In this document: piece after piece, positions 15,874 through 23,768 of the stretch
Numbering within the stretch: the stretch's first letter is position 1
How the letters are laid out: every line of letters begins with the position of its first letter
Origin: Ruminococcus flavefaciens
Lineage (GTDB): Bacteria > Bacillota > Clostridia > Oscillospirales > Ruminococcaceae
Direction of reading: 5' to 3'
DNA length: 47,469 bases
NCBI GenBank assembly: GCA_902777125.1
Contig: CACYSQ010000004.1
Span: 1-47,469, forward strand
The notes under the pieces: generated by a model
The model's database searches: none
Told to the model about the DNA's origin: nothing
The model's input: only the letters and a program-made list of their open reading frames with translations
Made by a program: the position numbers and the translations under genes

Positions 15874-17250
15874 TCAGCACATCTGCTCGGGGTGGAATAC
15901 CTCGTCGAACTTCTCGGCAGTGAGGAAGCCGAGCTCTACGCAGGCTTCCTTGAGGGAAATATTGTCCTTGAAAGCCTTCTTAGCGGTCTTTGCAGCGTTC
16001 TCATATCCGATGTACGGATTGAGAGCGGTAACGAGCATGAGCGAATTGTGGAGATTGTGGTGCATCTTCTCCCTGTTAGCCTTGATGCCGACTGCACAGT
16101 TCTTGTTGAAGCTGAGAATTGACTCGGCAAGCAGTCTTGCGGACTGGAGGAAGTTGTAAGCGCACACAGGCATGAACACGTTCAGCTCGAAGTTGCCCTG
16201 TGAGGCAGCCATTCCGACAGCAACGTCATTGCCCATGACCTGAACAGCGACCATAGTTACCTGCTCACACTGGGTGGGATTTACCTTGCCAGGCATGATA
16301 GACGAACCCGGTTCGTTCTCAGGAATGAATATCTCGCCGAGACCGTCTCTCGGTCCGGAAGCGAGCCATCTTACGTCGTTAGCGATCTTCATCATATCAG
16401 CGGCAAGAGCTTTGAGGGCGCCGTGTGCGAAAACTATCTCGTCCTTTGAAGTGAGGGAGTGGAACTTGTTGGGAGCTGTAACGAACCTCTTTCCTGTGAG
16501 GTTGCTGATAGCTTCGGCTGACTTCTCAGCAAATCCGGCAGGCGCATTGAGACCTGTTCCGACTGCTGTACCGCCGAGAGCAAGCTCCTTGAGCTCCTCG
16601 CATGAGCTGACGAGCATTTTTCTGTCCTTTTCGAGGGAGGCTTTCCAGCCGCTTATCTCCTGAGAGAACTTGATAGGAGTTGCGTCCTGCAAATGAGTTC
16701 TTCCGCTCTTGACGATACCCTCGTTCTCAGCTTCGAGACGTCTGAAGGTATCAACGAGCGTGTCTATAGCGGGGATAACCTTGTCCTCAACGGCAAGAAC
16801 CGCGGCAATGTGCATTGCAGTCGGGAAGGTATCGTTCGAGGACTGGCTCATATTTATATCATCGTTCGGGTGGAGGAGCTTCTCGCCAGCGATCTCGTTT
16901 CCGCGGTTGGCGATGACCTCGTTAGCGTTCATATTCGACTGTGTACCGCTTCCGGTCTGCCAAACGACAAGCGGGAAATGCTCATTGAGAGCACCGCTGA
17001 TGACCTCATCGCAAGCCTGTGAAATAGCGTCAAGCTTCCTGTCAGTCATTTTTTCGGGTTTGAGCTCGTTATTGGCGATAGCGGCAGCCTTTTTAAGGAT
17101 ACCGAAGGCGTGGGTTATCTCTCGCGGCATAGTCTCGATGCCTACGCCAATGAGGAAATTCTCATGGCTGCGCTCAGTCTGGGCAGCCCAGTACTTATCG
17201 GCAGGCACTTTGACCTCGCCCATAGAATCGTGTTCAATACGGTAATCCAT
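15874..17250 (-). CDS. fumC: Fumarate hydratase, class II
   Basis: It interconverts malate and fumarate. The 458-residue length and the signature GSSIMPGKVNP identify the fumarase/aspartase superfamily; the TGSGTQSNMNANEV and GRTHLQDATP blocks point to class II fumarase. I start at the ATG behind GGAGTGGATACT; the frame runs ten codons further upstream without a ribosome binding site. It heads the hdr-flx-frd operon and so supplies the substrate of the reductase encoded by the last genes. Aspartase is the alternative, but QSNMNANEV and context favour fumarase. Confidence 0.92.
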   Translation of the reverse strand: MDYRIEHDSMGEVKVPADKYWAAQTERSHENFLIGVGIETMPREITHAFGILKKAAAIANNELKPEKMTDRKLDAISQACDEVISGALNEHFPLVVWQTGSGTQSNMNANEVIANRGNEIAGEKLLHPNDDINMSQSSNDTFPTAMHIAAVLAVEDKVIPAIDTLVDTFRRLEAENEGIVKSGRTHLQDATPIKFSQEISGWKASLEKDRKMLVSSCEELKELALGGTAVGTGLNAPAGFAEKSAEAISNLTGKRFVTAPNKFHSLTSKDEIVFAHGALKALAADMMKIANDVRWLASGPRDGLGEIFIPENEPGSSIMPGKVNPTQCEQVTMVAVQVMGNDVAVGMAASQGNFELNVFMPVCAYNFLQSARLLAESILSFNKNCAVGIKANREKMHHNLHNSLMLVTALNPYIGYENAAKTAKKAFKDNISLKEACVELGFLTAEKFDEVFHPEQMC

Positions 17251-17288
17251 AGTATCCACTCCAGTAAAAATTTTGGGCACAGAGCCCC

Positions 17289-17318
17289 TTTATACTTATA
17301 ATATAAGTATATCAGCAA
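17289..17318 (-). promoter_or_regulatory. Candidate promoter of the fumC-hdr-flx-frd operon with internal palindrome
   Basis: On the minus strand TTGCTG (17318-17313) and TATAAA (17294-17289) are 18 bp apart, 40 bp before the fumC start. The spacer and -10 box contain an inverted repeat of 10-bp arms (TATACTTATA / TATAAGTATA) around one central base, 17291-17311. A protein bound there would block the promoter. The promoter match is moderate. Confidence 0.45.
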
Positions 17319-17364
17319 GCGCCGTGAAATTCAAATTCACAATAAGAATATTGCTATTCACATA

Positions 17365-17382
17365 TTGATATATTCTTAACAA
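17365..17382. promoter_or_regulatory. Rex-like operator upstream of fumC
   Basis: TTGATATATTCTTAACAA matches 12 of 14 defined positions of the clostridial Rex consensus TTGTTAA-N4-TTAACAA. It lies 115 bp upstream of the fumC ATG and about 47 bp from the candidate -35 box. The rex gene itself is the next gene upstream. Function is inferred. Confidence 0.5.
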
Positions 17383-17671
17383 TGCAGTTGACCTTGTCAC
17401 AGCTCGTCTCCAGCGGTATTCGCGACGATATATCCATAATTATATTTTTGACTGCATGAAAAGATATTTATTATGTGCAGCCAGAATGGCAGATCGCGTG
17501 ATGTTAGCCTAAGTTCACAGAACTTCTTGCCCTGCTTTTGCCAATATCAAAGCTGGCGGCGTACAGCACTCATTGCAAGCACATATAAATTCGGAATAGC
17601 ATTATTCCTGCTTTCACATAAAGCTGTGAAAACATCGTTATTTTTTTCACATACGATAAGCTGAATATCAC

Positions 17672-17693
17672 CGCGGATTTTCCTCCGCGGTGG
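17672..17693 (-). terminator. Hairpin downstream of rex
   Basis: ACCGCGGA-6-TCCGCGGT about 20 bp past the rex stop codon. No U-run follows on the minus strand, so termination may be partial. Confidence 0.5.
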
Positions 17694-17712
17694 TACTTAC
17701 AGCACTATCCTG

Positions 17713-18354
17713 TCATTTGTTTTCGTACATCGTATTCAGCCCGTAGGACAGCGTCGTAAGGCTGTCCCCGAGGTGAACGTTCTCAACTATGATGTCCTTG
17801 TGTCCGATGCGAAGATCGTAGTGCGTGAAGTTCCAGAAGGCCTTCACGCCGTAGCTTATAAGCATTTCGGCAGTACCCGAAGCAGCGCTCGTAGGAACGC
17901 AGAGTATCGCCGCGACCGGCTTTTTCTCCGCGCAGAACTCGGCAAGCCCGGAGGTGTCCATAACAGTGATGCCTGCTATGCTCTTCCCTATTATCTCAGG
18001 ATTTACGTCGAATGCACCGATAAGCGAAAAGCCCTTGCTGTTGAAGTCAAGATGCGTAGCGATCGCTTTTCCGAGGTTTCCGGCACCTATCAGTATCATC
18101 GGAGTCTGTCTGCTGAGACCGAGGATCTTGCCTATCTCCTCTCTGAGGTCACTGACATTGTAGCCGTAGCCCTGCTGTCCGAATTCGCCGAAGCAGTTGA
18201 AATCCTGCCTTATCTGTGAAGCGGTCAGCCCCATTTTCTCCGAGAGTTCACGCGAGGAAATGCGGACATAGCCGTTTGTCTCAAGCTCGCCGAGAAAGCG
18301 GTAATACCGCGGCAGTCTCCTTATGACAGAATTTGAGATAGTGTTTTTTGACAT
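17713..18354 (-). CDS. rex: Redox-sensing transcriptional repressor Rex
   Basis: The 213-residue protein has an N-terminal winged helix (about 1-80; RYYRFL, ISSRELSEKMGLTASQIRQD and GYNV are family hallmarks) and a Rossmann domain with GAGNLGKAI near residue 95. It ends in the domain-swapped helix (LSYGLNTMYE). Rex senses NADH/NAD+ and represses fermentation and fumarate-respiration genes when NAD+ dominates. It is the last gene of the acn-icd operon, 24 bp after icd, and its promoter carries a Rex-like site, suggesting autoregulation. Confidence 0.96.
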   Translation of the reverse strand: MSKNTISNSVIRRLPRYYRFLGELETNGYVRISSRELSEKMGLTASQIRQDFNCFGEFGQQGYGYNVSDLREEIGKILGLSRQTPMILIGAGNLGKAIATHLDFNSKGFSLIGAFDVNPEIIGKSIAGITVMDTSGLAEFCAEKKPVAAILCVPTSAASGTAEMLISYGVKAFWNFTHYDLRIGHKDIIVENVHLGDSLTTLSYGLNTMYENK

Positions 18355-18378
18355 TATTATCCCTCTTTCCGTGAGAGA

Positions 18379-19590
18379 TCACATCAGCTTGTCGAGCCTG
18401 AGCTTTATCTCGTCAAGGAAGGTCTTGGAATCGACCTTTTTCTTATTCTCAAGCTTGGATATGAGGTAAAGGTCGCCGGTCATAACGCCGTCCTCGATAG
18501 TCTGGATAGTAGCCTTTTCGAGCTTGTCAGCGAAAGCACAGAGCTCAGGTGTACCGTCGAGCTCTCCCCTCTTGCGGAGGGCACCGCTCCATGCGAAGAT
18601 AGTTGCAACGGAGTTTGTGGAGGTCTCCTCGCCCTTGAGGTACTTGTAGTAGTGGCGCTGAACTGTTCCGTGAGCAGCCTCGTACTCATAGATGCCGTCC
18701 GGAGAAACAAGCACGGAGGTCATCATAGCAAGGCTACCGTAAGCAGTTGATACCATATCGGACATAACATCGCCGTCATAGTTCTTGCAAGCCCAGATGT
18801 ATCCGCCGTTTGAACGGATAACACGCGCTACAGCGTCGTCGATGAGGGTGTAGAAATACTCTATCCCGGCAGCCTCGTACTTCTCCTTGTACTCCTTCTC
18901 GAATATCTCAGCGAAGATATCCTTGAAGCGGTGGTCGTACTTCTTGGAGATGGTGTCCTTTGAAGCGAACCAAACGTCCTGCTTGAGGTCGAGACCGTAG
19001 TTGAGGCAGGCTCTTGCGAAGCCGGCGATAGAATCGTCAAGGTTGTGAAGTCCCTGAATGATACCGTCACACTTCTTGAAATCATGGATAAGCTCGCGCG
19101 TCTCGTTGCCGTTCTCATCGGTAACGACAAGCTCAGCCTTGCAGCCCTTGTTCACGCGCATCTCGGTGTTCTTGTAAACGTCGCCGTAAGCGTGACGGGC
19201 AATGGTGATAGGCTTGGTCCATGTGGGGATATAGGGCTCGATGCCCTTAACGATGATAGGTGTACGGAAAACAGTTCCGTCGAGAGCCGCACGGATAGTA
19301 CCGTTAGGCGACTTCCACATCTGTGTAAGGTTGTACTCAGGCATTCTTGCGGCATTAGGAGTGATAGTAGCGCACTTTACAGCTACGCCGTACTTCTTTG
19401 TAGCCTCAGCGGAATCGAGAGTTACCTGGTCCTTGGTCTCCTCACGGTGAGCAAGACCGAGGTCGTAATATTCAGTATTGAGCTCAACATAGGGCTCAAG
19501 AAGAGTTTCCTTAATCCACTTCCAGAGGATTCGGGTCATCTCATCGCCGTCCATTTCGACAAGCGGAGTTTTCATAGTAATTTTAGCCAT
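18379..19590 (-). CDS. icd: NADP-dependent isocitrate dehydrogenase
   Basis: It converts isocitrate to 2-oxoglutarate and CO2 with reduction of NADP+. The 403 residues match the eukaryote-like type II subfamily: [16 protein letters not shown] at the N-terminus, the substrate block [17 protein letters not shown], and the Asp-rich metal site [23 protein letters not shown] precedes the ATG. With aconitase in the same operon it forms the oxidative arm that feeds glutamate synthesis; citrate synthase is not in the window. Confidence 0.95.
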   Translation of the reverse strand: MAKITMKTPLVEMDGDEMTRILWKWIKETLLEPYVELNTEYYDLGLAHREETKDQVTLDSAEATKKYGVAVKCATITPNAARMPEYNLTQMWKSPNGTIRAALDGTVFRTPIIVKGIEPYIPTWTKPITIARHAYGDVYKNTEMRVNKGCKAELVVTDENGNETRELIHDFKKCDGIIQGLHNLDDSIAGFARACLNYGLDLKQDVWFASKDTISKKYDHRFKDIFAEIFEKEYKEKYEAAGIEYFYTLIDDAVARVIRSNGGYIWACKNYDGDVMSDMVSTAYGSLAMMTSVLVSPDGIYEYEAAHGTVQRHYYKYLKGEETSTNSVATIFAWSGALRKRGELDGTPELCAFADKLEKATIQTIEDGVMTGDLYLISKLENKKKVDSKTFLDEIKLRLDKLM

Positions 19591-19609
19591 TGGGATAACC
19601 TCCTTTTAT

Positions 19610-19723
19610 TCAGACCGTCAGCACCAGCAGTGCTATAACAGTAAAAATCACACTCATGGTCTCAACTTTTTTGCTGCTCCAGCTTTTTATACGAAATCCA
19701 TGCCTTCTGAGCATCTGAAACAT
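19610..19723 (-). CDS. 37-residue membrane microprotein in the acn-icd operon
   Basis: The short frame starts at an ATG seven bases behind a perfect AAGGAGG and ends 19 bp before the icd start. The N-terminal half is basic (MFQMLRRHGFRIKSWSSKK) and the C-terminus is one hydrophobic helix (MSVIFTVIALLVLTV). This is the shape of a single-pass inner-membrane microprotein. The ribosome binding site overlaps the stop codon of the preceding small gene, so the two are coupled. Function unknown. Confidence 0.6.
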   Translation of the reverse strand: MFQMLRRHGFRIKSWSSKKVETMSVIFTVIALLVLTV

Positions 19724-19735
19724 TTCAGTGCCTCC

Positions 19736-19951
19736 TTATCTGAAAAGCGGTATAAGGAGAAGTATGACAAGCCCGAGCAGGAGCAGCGTCCCGACCGTGT
19801 CAAAGACCTTCTGACCGGTGCTGAGCTTGCCGTACTGCATGGATTTGTATATTTTCAGCACCCACACGGCAAGGAGCAGGACCGCAAGGAACAAGAGAAA
19901 TCCGAGTCCGCCCTTTGCCGAAGCTGTGCTGCCTTTTATTATGAGAGACAT
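19736..19951 (-). CDS. 71-residue two-helix membrane protein in the acn-icd operon
   Basis: The product has two hydrophobic helices (about 16-34 and 52-70) joined by a basic loop (KIYKSMQYGKLSTGQK). The ATG is one base past the aconitase stop codon (TAATATG), so translation probably depends on termination-reinitiation; only a weak GAGAG lies upstream. No family recognised. Its position between aconitase and isocitrate dehydrogenase is curious. Confidence 0.6.
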   Translation of the reverse strand: MSLIIKGSTASAKGGLGFLLFLAVLLLAVWVLKIYKSMQYGKLSTGQKVFDTVGTLLLLGLVILLLIPLFR

Positions 19952-19952
19952 A

Positions 19953-21890
19953 TTACTTCATGGACTCTCTTGTGTAGTCGAGAAGTCCGCCTGCGAGCAT
20001 GATATCCTTTGTACGTCCGGAAAGCTCGCAGAGTACAGGTATAGACTTTCCGTTTGTCTTGTTGAGGACTGTGAGCTCAGACCTGCCCTCAGCAACAGCC
20101 TTTCTTACATCAGCAAGAACAAGCTCGTCACCCTGTGAAATGCTGTCGTAGTCAGCCTCGTTGACGAATGTGAGGGGAAGGATACCTGCGTTTATGAGGT
20201 TAGCTCTGTGGATACGGGCAAACGACTTCACCAGAACTGCCTTTACGCCGAGGTAAAGCGGTGCAAGTGCAGCGTGTTCACGGGACGAGCCCTGTCCGTA
20301 GTTGGAACCGCCCACGATAATGCTCTTTCCGAGAGCCTTTGCTCTCTCGGGGAAGCTCTCATCACAGACTGCAAAGCAGTGCTGCGAGATCTTCGGGATA
20401 TTTGAACGGAGAGGAAGGATCTTTGCACCGGCAGGCATGATGTGGTCTGTGGTGATGTTGTCGCCGACCTTCAGCGAAACAGGTGCGTCGATAGTCTCCA
20501 TGAGAGGGCTTGTCTCAGGATAAGGCTTTATGTTGGGTCCGCGGAGTATCTCAACGCTGTCCATTTCAGCCTCGGAAGCCGGAGGAACTATCATATTATC
20601 GTTGACTGTGAATATCTCGGGAAGCTTGAACTCAGGCATATCGCCAAGCTCACGCGGATCGGTTAGATAGCCTGTGAGAGCAGAAACTGCTGCCATTTCA
20701 GGAGAAACGAGGTATATCTGACCGTCCTTTGTTCCGGAGCGTCCCTCGAAGTTTCTGTTGAAGGTACGGAGAGAGATACCCTTAGAGTTAGGTGACTGTC
20801 CCATACCGATGCAGGGACCGCAGGCGCTTTCAAGGATTCTTGCACCAGCCTCGATGAGGTCGGAAAGCGCACCGTTCTGAGCAAGCATATTGAGTACCTG
20901 CTTTGAACCGGGAGCAATAGCAAGAGAAACGCTCGGGTCAACGGTCTTGCCCTTGAGGATATAAGCTACCTTGAGCATATCAAGGAGCGATGAGTTCGTA
21001 CATGAGCCGATACATACCTGATCTACCTTGAGTCTGCCGATCTCCTCGACACTCTTAACGTTGTCGGGAGAGTGAGGACAGGCTGCAAGCGGAACGAGCT
21101 CGCTGAGATTTATGGTGAGCTCCTCGTCGTAAACAGCATCAGGATCAGCTGCAAGAGGTGTCCATACCTCCTCACGCTGCTGTGCCTTGAGGAACTGCTT
21201 TGTGATCTCGTCGGACGGGAAAATCGAAGTTGTAGCGCCAAGCTCAGCGCCCATATTTGTAATGGTAGCTCTCTCGGGAACTGAAAGCGTCTTAACGCCC
21301 TCGCCGACATACTCGATGACCTTGCCAACGCCGCCCTTTACGGAAAGTCTGCGGAGAACTTCAAGGATAACGTCCTTTGCAGCTACCCACGGACGAAGCT
21401 TTCCGGTAAGCTCAACCTTTACGACCTTCGGGCAGGTTATGTAGTAAGCGCCGCCGCCCATAGCAACAGCAACGTCAAGTCCGCCTGCACCGATAGCGAT
21501 CATACCGATACCGCCGCCTGTGGGAGTATGGCTGTCCGAACCGATTAGGGTCTTTCCGGGGATACCGAATCTTTCAAGGTGAACCTGGTGGCAGATACCA
21601 TTGCCGGGACGTGAAAAATAAATGCCGTGCTTCTTGGCAACAGAGCCGATGAAGCGGTGGTCGTCGGCGTTCTCAAAGCCGTTCTGGAGGGTATTATGGT
21701 CGATGTAGGCAACAGAGCGCTCTGTTTTTACGCGCGGAACGCCGATAGCCTCAAATTCGAGATAAGCCATAGTACCAGTAGCGTCCTGAGTGAGGGTCTG
21801 ATCGATACGGATACCGATCTCCTGTCCCTTGACATACTCGCCATCAACGAGATGTGCTCTCAGGATCTTTTCGGTTAAAGTTGAACCCAT
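19953..21890 (-). CDS. acnA: Aconitate hydratase
   Basis: The 645-residue 4Fe-4S enzyme isomerises citrate to isocitrate. Cluster ligands lie in CIGSCTN and ACGPCIGMG, with NRNFEGRSG following; the C-terminal swivel domain has GGSNYGQGSSREHAAL. The length is that of the compact clostridial aconitase/homoaconitase group, shorter than E. coli AcnA (about 890). Homoaconitase or isopropylmalate isomerase are alternatives, but the icd partner supports aconitase. It is the first gene of acn-orf71-orf37-icd-rex. Confidence 0.92.
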   Translation of the reverse strand: MGSTLTEKILRAHLVDGEYVKGQEIGIRIDQTLTQDATGTMAYLEFEAIGVPRVKTERSVAYIDHNTLQNGFENADDHRFIGSVAKKHGIYFSRPGNGICHQVHLERFGIPGKTLIGSDSHTPTGGGIGMIAIGAGGLDVAVAMGGGAYYITCPKVVKVELTGKLRPWVAAKDVILEVLRRLSVKGGVGKVIEYVGEGVKTLSVPERATITNMGAELGATTSIFPSDEITKQFLKAQQREEVWTPLAADPDAVYDEELTINLSELVPLAACPHSPDNVKSVEEIGRLKVDQVCIGSCTNSSLLDMLKVAYILKGKTVDPSVSLAIAPGSKQVLNMLAQNGALSDLIEAGARILESACGPCIGMGQSPNSKGISLRTFNRNFEGRSGTKDGQIYLVSPEMAAVSALTGYLTDPRELGDMPEFKLPEIFTVNDNMIVPPASEAEMDSVEILRGPNIKPYPETSPLMETIDAPVSLKVGDNITTDHIMPAGAKILPLRSNIPKISQHCFAVCDESFPERAKALGKSIIVGGSNYGQGSSREHAALAPLYLGVKAVLVKSFARIHRANLINAGILPLTFVNEADYDSISQGDELVLADVRKAVAEGRSELTVLNKTNGKSIPVLCELSGRTKDIMLAGGLLDYTRESMK

Positions 21891-21927
21891 TTAGAGATCA
21901 TTCCTTTCAACATAAGAATACATCTTA

Positions 21928-21967
21928 ATTGTACTACATTCGAGCAAGTTTGTCAAGAAATAAACAA
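21928..21967 (-). promoter_or_regulatory. acn-icd-rex promoter with overlapping Rex-like operator
   Basis: On the minus strand TTGACA (21956-21951) and TACAAT (21933-21928) are 17 bp apart. TTGTCAAGAAATAAACAA at 21950-21967 (plus-strand reading) fits TTGTTAA-N4-TTAACAA with one mismatch per half and covers the -35 hexamer, an ideal place for repression. Since rex is the last gene, this suggests autoregulation. Confidence 0.65.
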
Positions 21968-22037
21968 ACATTTTTATAGCAAAGCGGAGATTTATAAGGT
22001 TAAAATATAAAATTTATTTATTTTTCATCTTTACCCC

Positions 22038-22066
22038 TTGACTTTGCCGCATTTTTGTAGTATAAT
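22038..22066 (+). promoter_or_regulatory. tRNA-Pro(CGG) promoter
   Basis: TTGACT (22038-22043) and TATAAT (22061-22066), 17-bp spacer, 12 bp before the tRNA. Confidence 0.85.
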
Positions 22067-22078
22067 AATTTCTGTTAT

Positions 22079-22155
22079 CGAGGTGTGGCTCAGTTTGGTA
22101 GAGTACTACGTTCGGGACGTAGGGGCCGCAGGTTCAAATCCTGTCACCTCGACCA
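22079..22155 (+). tRNA. tRNA-Pro, anticodon CGG
   Basis: The cloverleaf is complete: acceptor CGAGGTG/CACCTCG, anticodon stem CTACG/CGTAG with loop TTCGGGA, T-loop GGTTCAAATCC and an encoded CCA end. The anticodon CGG reads CCG proline codons. A second proline tRNA (GGG) is at 43536. Confidence 0.97.
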
Positions 22156-22161
22156 CATAAC

Positions 22162-22187
22162 CCCCGCTAAAAAATCAGCGGGGCTTT
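22162..22187 (+). terminator. Terminator of tRNA-Pro(CGG)
   Basis: CCCCGCT-8-AGCGGGG followed by CTTT, seven bases past the CCA end. Confidence 0.85.
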
Positions 22188-22291
22188 ATTTATATGTAAG
22201 AATAAATAATAAAGGATAATACTGTCAGTAAGCTGTTGTATTCTTTCTTATTTATTCTTTTTTTACATCTGAAACTCTACAGTGACGAAAA

Positions 22292-22315
22292 AACAGGCAA
22301 CCGAAGCTGCCTGTT
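22292..22315 (-). terminator. Terminator of the 30-residue peptide gene
   Basis: AACAGGCA-8-TGCCTGTT, followed on the minus strand by a U-run, ten bases past the peptide stop codon. A longer imperfect AT-rich inverted repeat (about 22199-22260) lies between it and the tRNA terminator. Confidence 0.75.
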
Positions 22316-22324
22316 TCTGTTTAT

Positions 22325-22417
22325 TTAAGACTGACGGTCCAGTTCACTTGTCGTGATAATATCTTCCGCATCAAATTCAAATATCGTCAGTTCAGGTTCT
22401 GTATAGACCTCTTTCAT
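22325..22417 (-). CDS. 30-residue peptide gene downstream of an LRR surface gene
   Basis: The frame starts behind AAAAGGAG and is followed by a good terminator. The peptide begins MKEVYTEPELTIFEFDAEDI and ends in a Thr/Ser-rich acidic tail. It resembles, from general knowledge, a diffuse class of short clostridial peptides with a (K/P)-E-(L/M)-x-I-x-x-F-x-x-E-D-(I/V)-I-T-T-S core often seen beside secreted proteins. No signal peptide or helix. Function unknown; a peptide precursor is possible but unsupported. Confidence 0.55.
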   Translation of the reverse strand: MKEVYTEPELTIFEFDAEDIITTSELDRQS

Positions 22418-22438
22418 ATCCGTGATCTCCTTTTCTTA

Positions 22439-23672
22439 TTAAAGCGTATTCTTATATGCAGCTGCATTGGTGTAATACTCATACAGCATATCTGCCATGA
22501 CCTGATTTCTTCCGCCTGCGTTGTTCTTGCTGACAAGATAGCACCACGACAGCGGCTTGAAGACATACTCCTTCTCGTTATACTTAATAACGATATCATC
22601 TGCAAGCTCAGTTGGGTCAATGCCTTTGACCTCGAAGTAATACTCACCGCTGGCAGACTTCTTGGCTTTCAGCGTATCTGAACCGCAGACCGCAGTACCG
22701 GTAGCTGTCAGACCGTCAACATACAGACGGGCTGCAAGTTTTGAATCAAGCACGAGCGAGATCATATCGCTGCTGTCCTTCTTCGGCTCGAATTCAGCGG
22801 TGGAATACTTTTCCGAGTAATCGCTGACCGCAGGCATACTATCCGGCGTATTGAAATATGCTTTTGAAACCGAACCGTATGTTTTCACGGTATTGACGAG
22901 AGCTGCAAGCTCATCATTGCCGTATGTACTCACACTGTCAAGATACTCTTTCACTTTATAGGAATAAGAACCGATCACCTTGCCGTCTTTTTTGAGTGTG
23001 GCAACGATAAGCTCGTCCATGTGGTCGGCAGAAACGTTCGCTGTCGCACAGAACTTTCCGTTCTTCTTGGTGAGCTGTACTGTTTTGCCGTTTTCATCGC
23101 ATTTGCCAGAGAAAGTAACGCTGTACTTTGCCGCATCGGAACTTGCCGAAATACCGTCCATATAGAAATTCAGACCGAGGTCGTTTCCAGTGACGCACAG
23201 CTTGCAAAGGCATATGAACCGATACTTGTGACTTTATCCGGCAGTTTGACTTCTGTCAGACCGGTTTGACAGAACGCACCGCTGCCAATTGTGGTGAGCT
23301 CTGCCGGCATATTGATCTCCTGAAGATTGATAAGAAGGTTGAACGCGTTGTTTCCGATGCTCGTCACGGTATCCGGGAGATTGATGCTGATAATGTATTT
23401 TTATCGAAGAATGCTCAGCTTCCGATCTCGGTTACCGGCATATCGTTGATCTCGTCAGGGACGACAACAGCAGTGTCAGAACCGGTATATTGGGTGATAA
23501 TAACCCCCTCTCCGTCACTCGTTAATTCATATTTGAAGTCGTCTAACGAGATATCCGCAGCGCTTACAGTAAGTGCAGGACGCAGCGGAAGCGGTGAATT
23601 CTGCGGAATTCCGCCTGATAAAAGTGTGATTGCCGCAATAATGCTAAGGACTTGTTTGTACGATCATTTCAT
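22439..23672 (-). pseudogene. Decayed BspA-type leucine-rich-repeat surface protein
   Basis: Reading the minus strand from ATG at 23672 (GGAGG upstream) gives a secretion signal, an N-terminal segment with a DEINDMPVTEIG repeat start, LRR_5 repeats (VTSIGNNAF, LTTIGSGAF, VTSIGSYAF) and a C-terminal extracellular domain (GLNFYMDG, then ATLKKDGKVIGSYSYKVKEYL). The frame is broken by TGA at codon 3 (23664-23666), a second TGA before the first AFF, a frameshift near 23395 and another near 23170. The C-terminal 240 codons are still open. Four lesions argue for a real pseudogene rather than one sequencing error. Confidence 0.82.
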
Positions 23673-23768
23673 TTTACGTTTTCCTCCCTAAATCAAATGC
23701 AATATATTTTATCTGCCGTTCAGGCAGACTAATTCTGACCTGCCAATGCTGAAAAAAACTAAACATTT

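Larger units (their letters stand above)
17251..17712. other. 462-bp gap between rex and fumC: promoter region plus unexplained sequence
   Basis: The fumC-proximal 135 bp holds a candidate promoter, a 21-bp palindrome and a Rex-like operator, listed separately. From about 17383 to 17665 I see nothing convincing. A 63-codon plus-strand frame (17473-17664) lacks a ribosome binding site and has no recognisable content. TTGACT at 17449 is not followed by a good -10 box. The hairpin at 17672-17693 belongs to the rex end. Confidence 0.6.

Noticed and set aside
17321-17340. TTGTGA...TTTCAC inverted repeat near the fumC promoter as a further Rex or Crp-type site
   Set aside because: The spacing between half sites is wrong for TTGTGA-N6-TCACAA and the second half is incomplete.
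17473-17664. 63-codon plus-strand frame in the rex-fumC gap
   Set aside because: No ribosome binding site, no good promoter and no recognisable composition.
22199-22260. AT-rich imperfect inverted repeat as an insertion-sequence end
   Set aside because: No transposase remnant or target duplication is visible; it is more likely loose terminator sequence.
22439-23672. Selenocysteine or other TGA recoding in the LRR gene
   Set aside because: Two additional frameshifts interrupt the same frame and no selenocysteine insertion hairpin was noticed, so decay is simpler.
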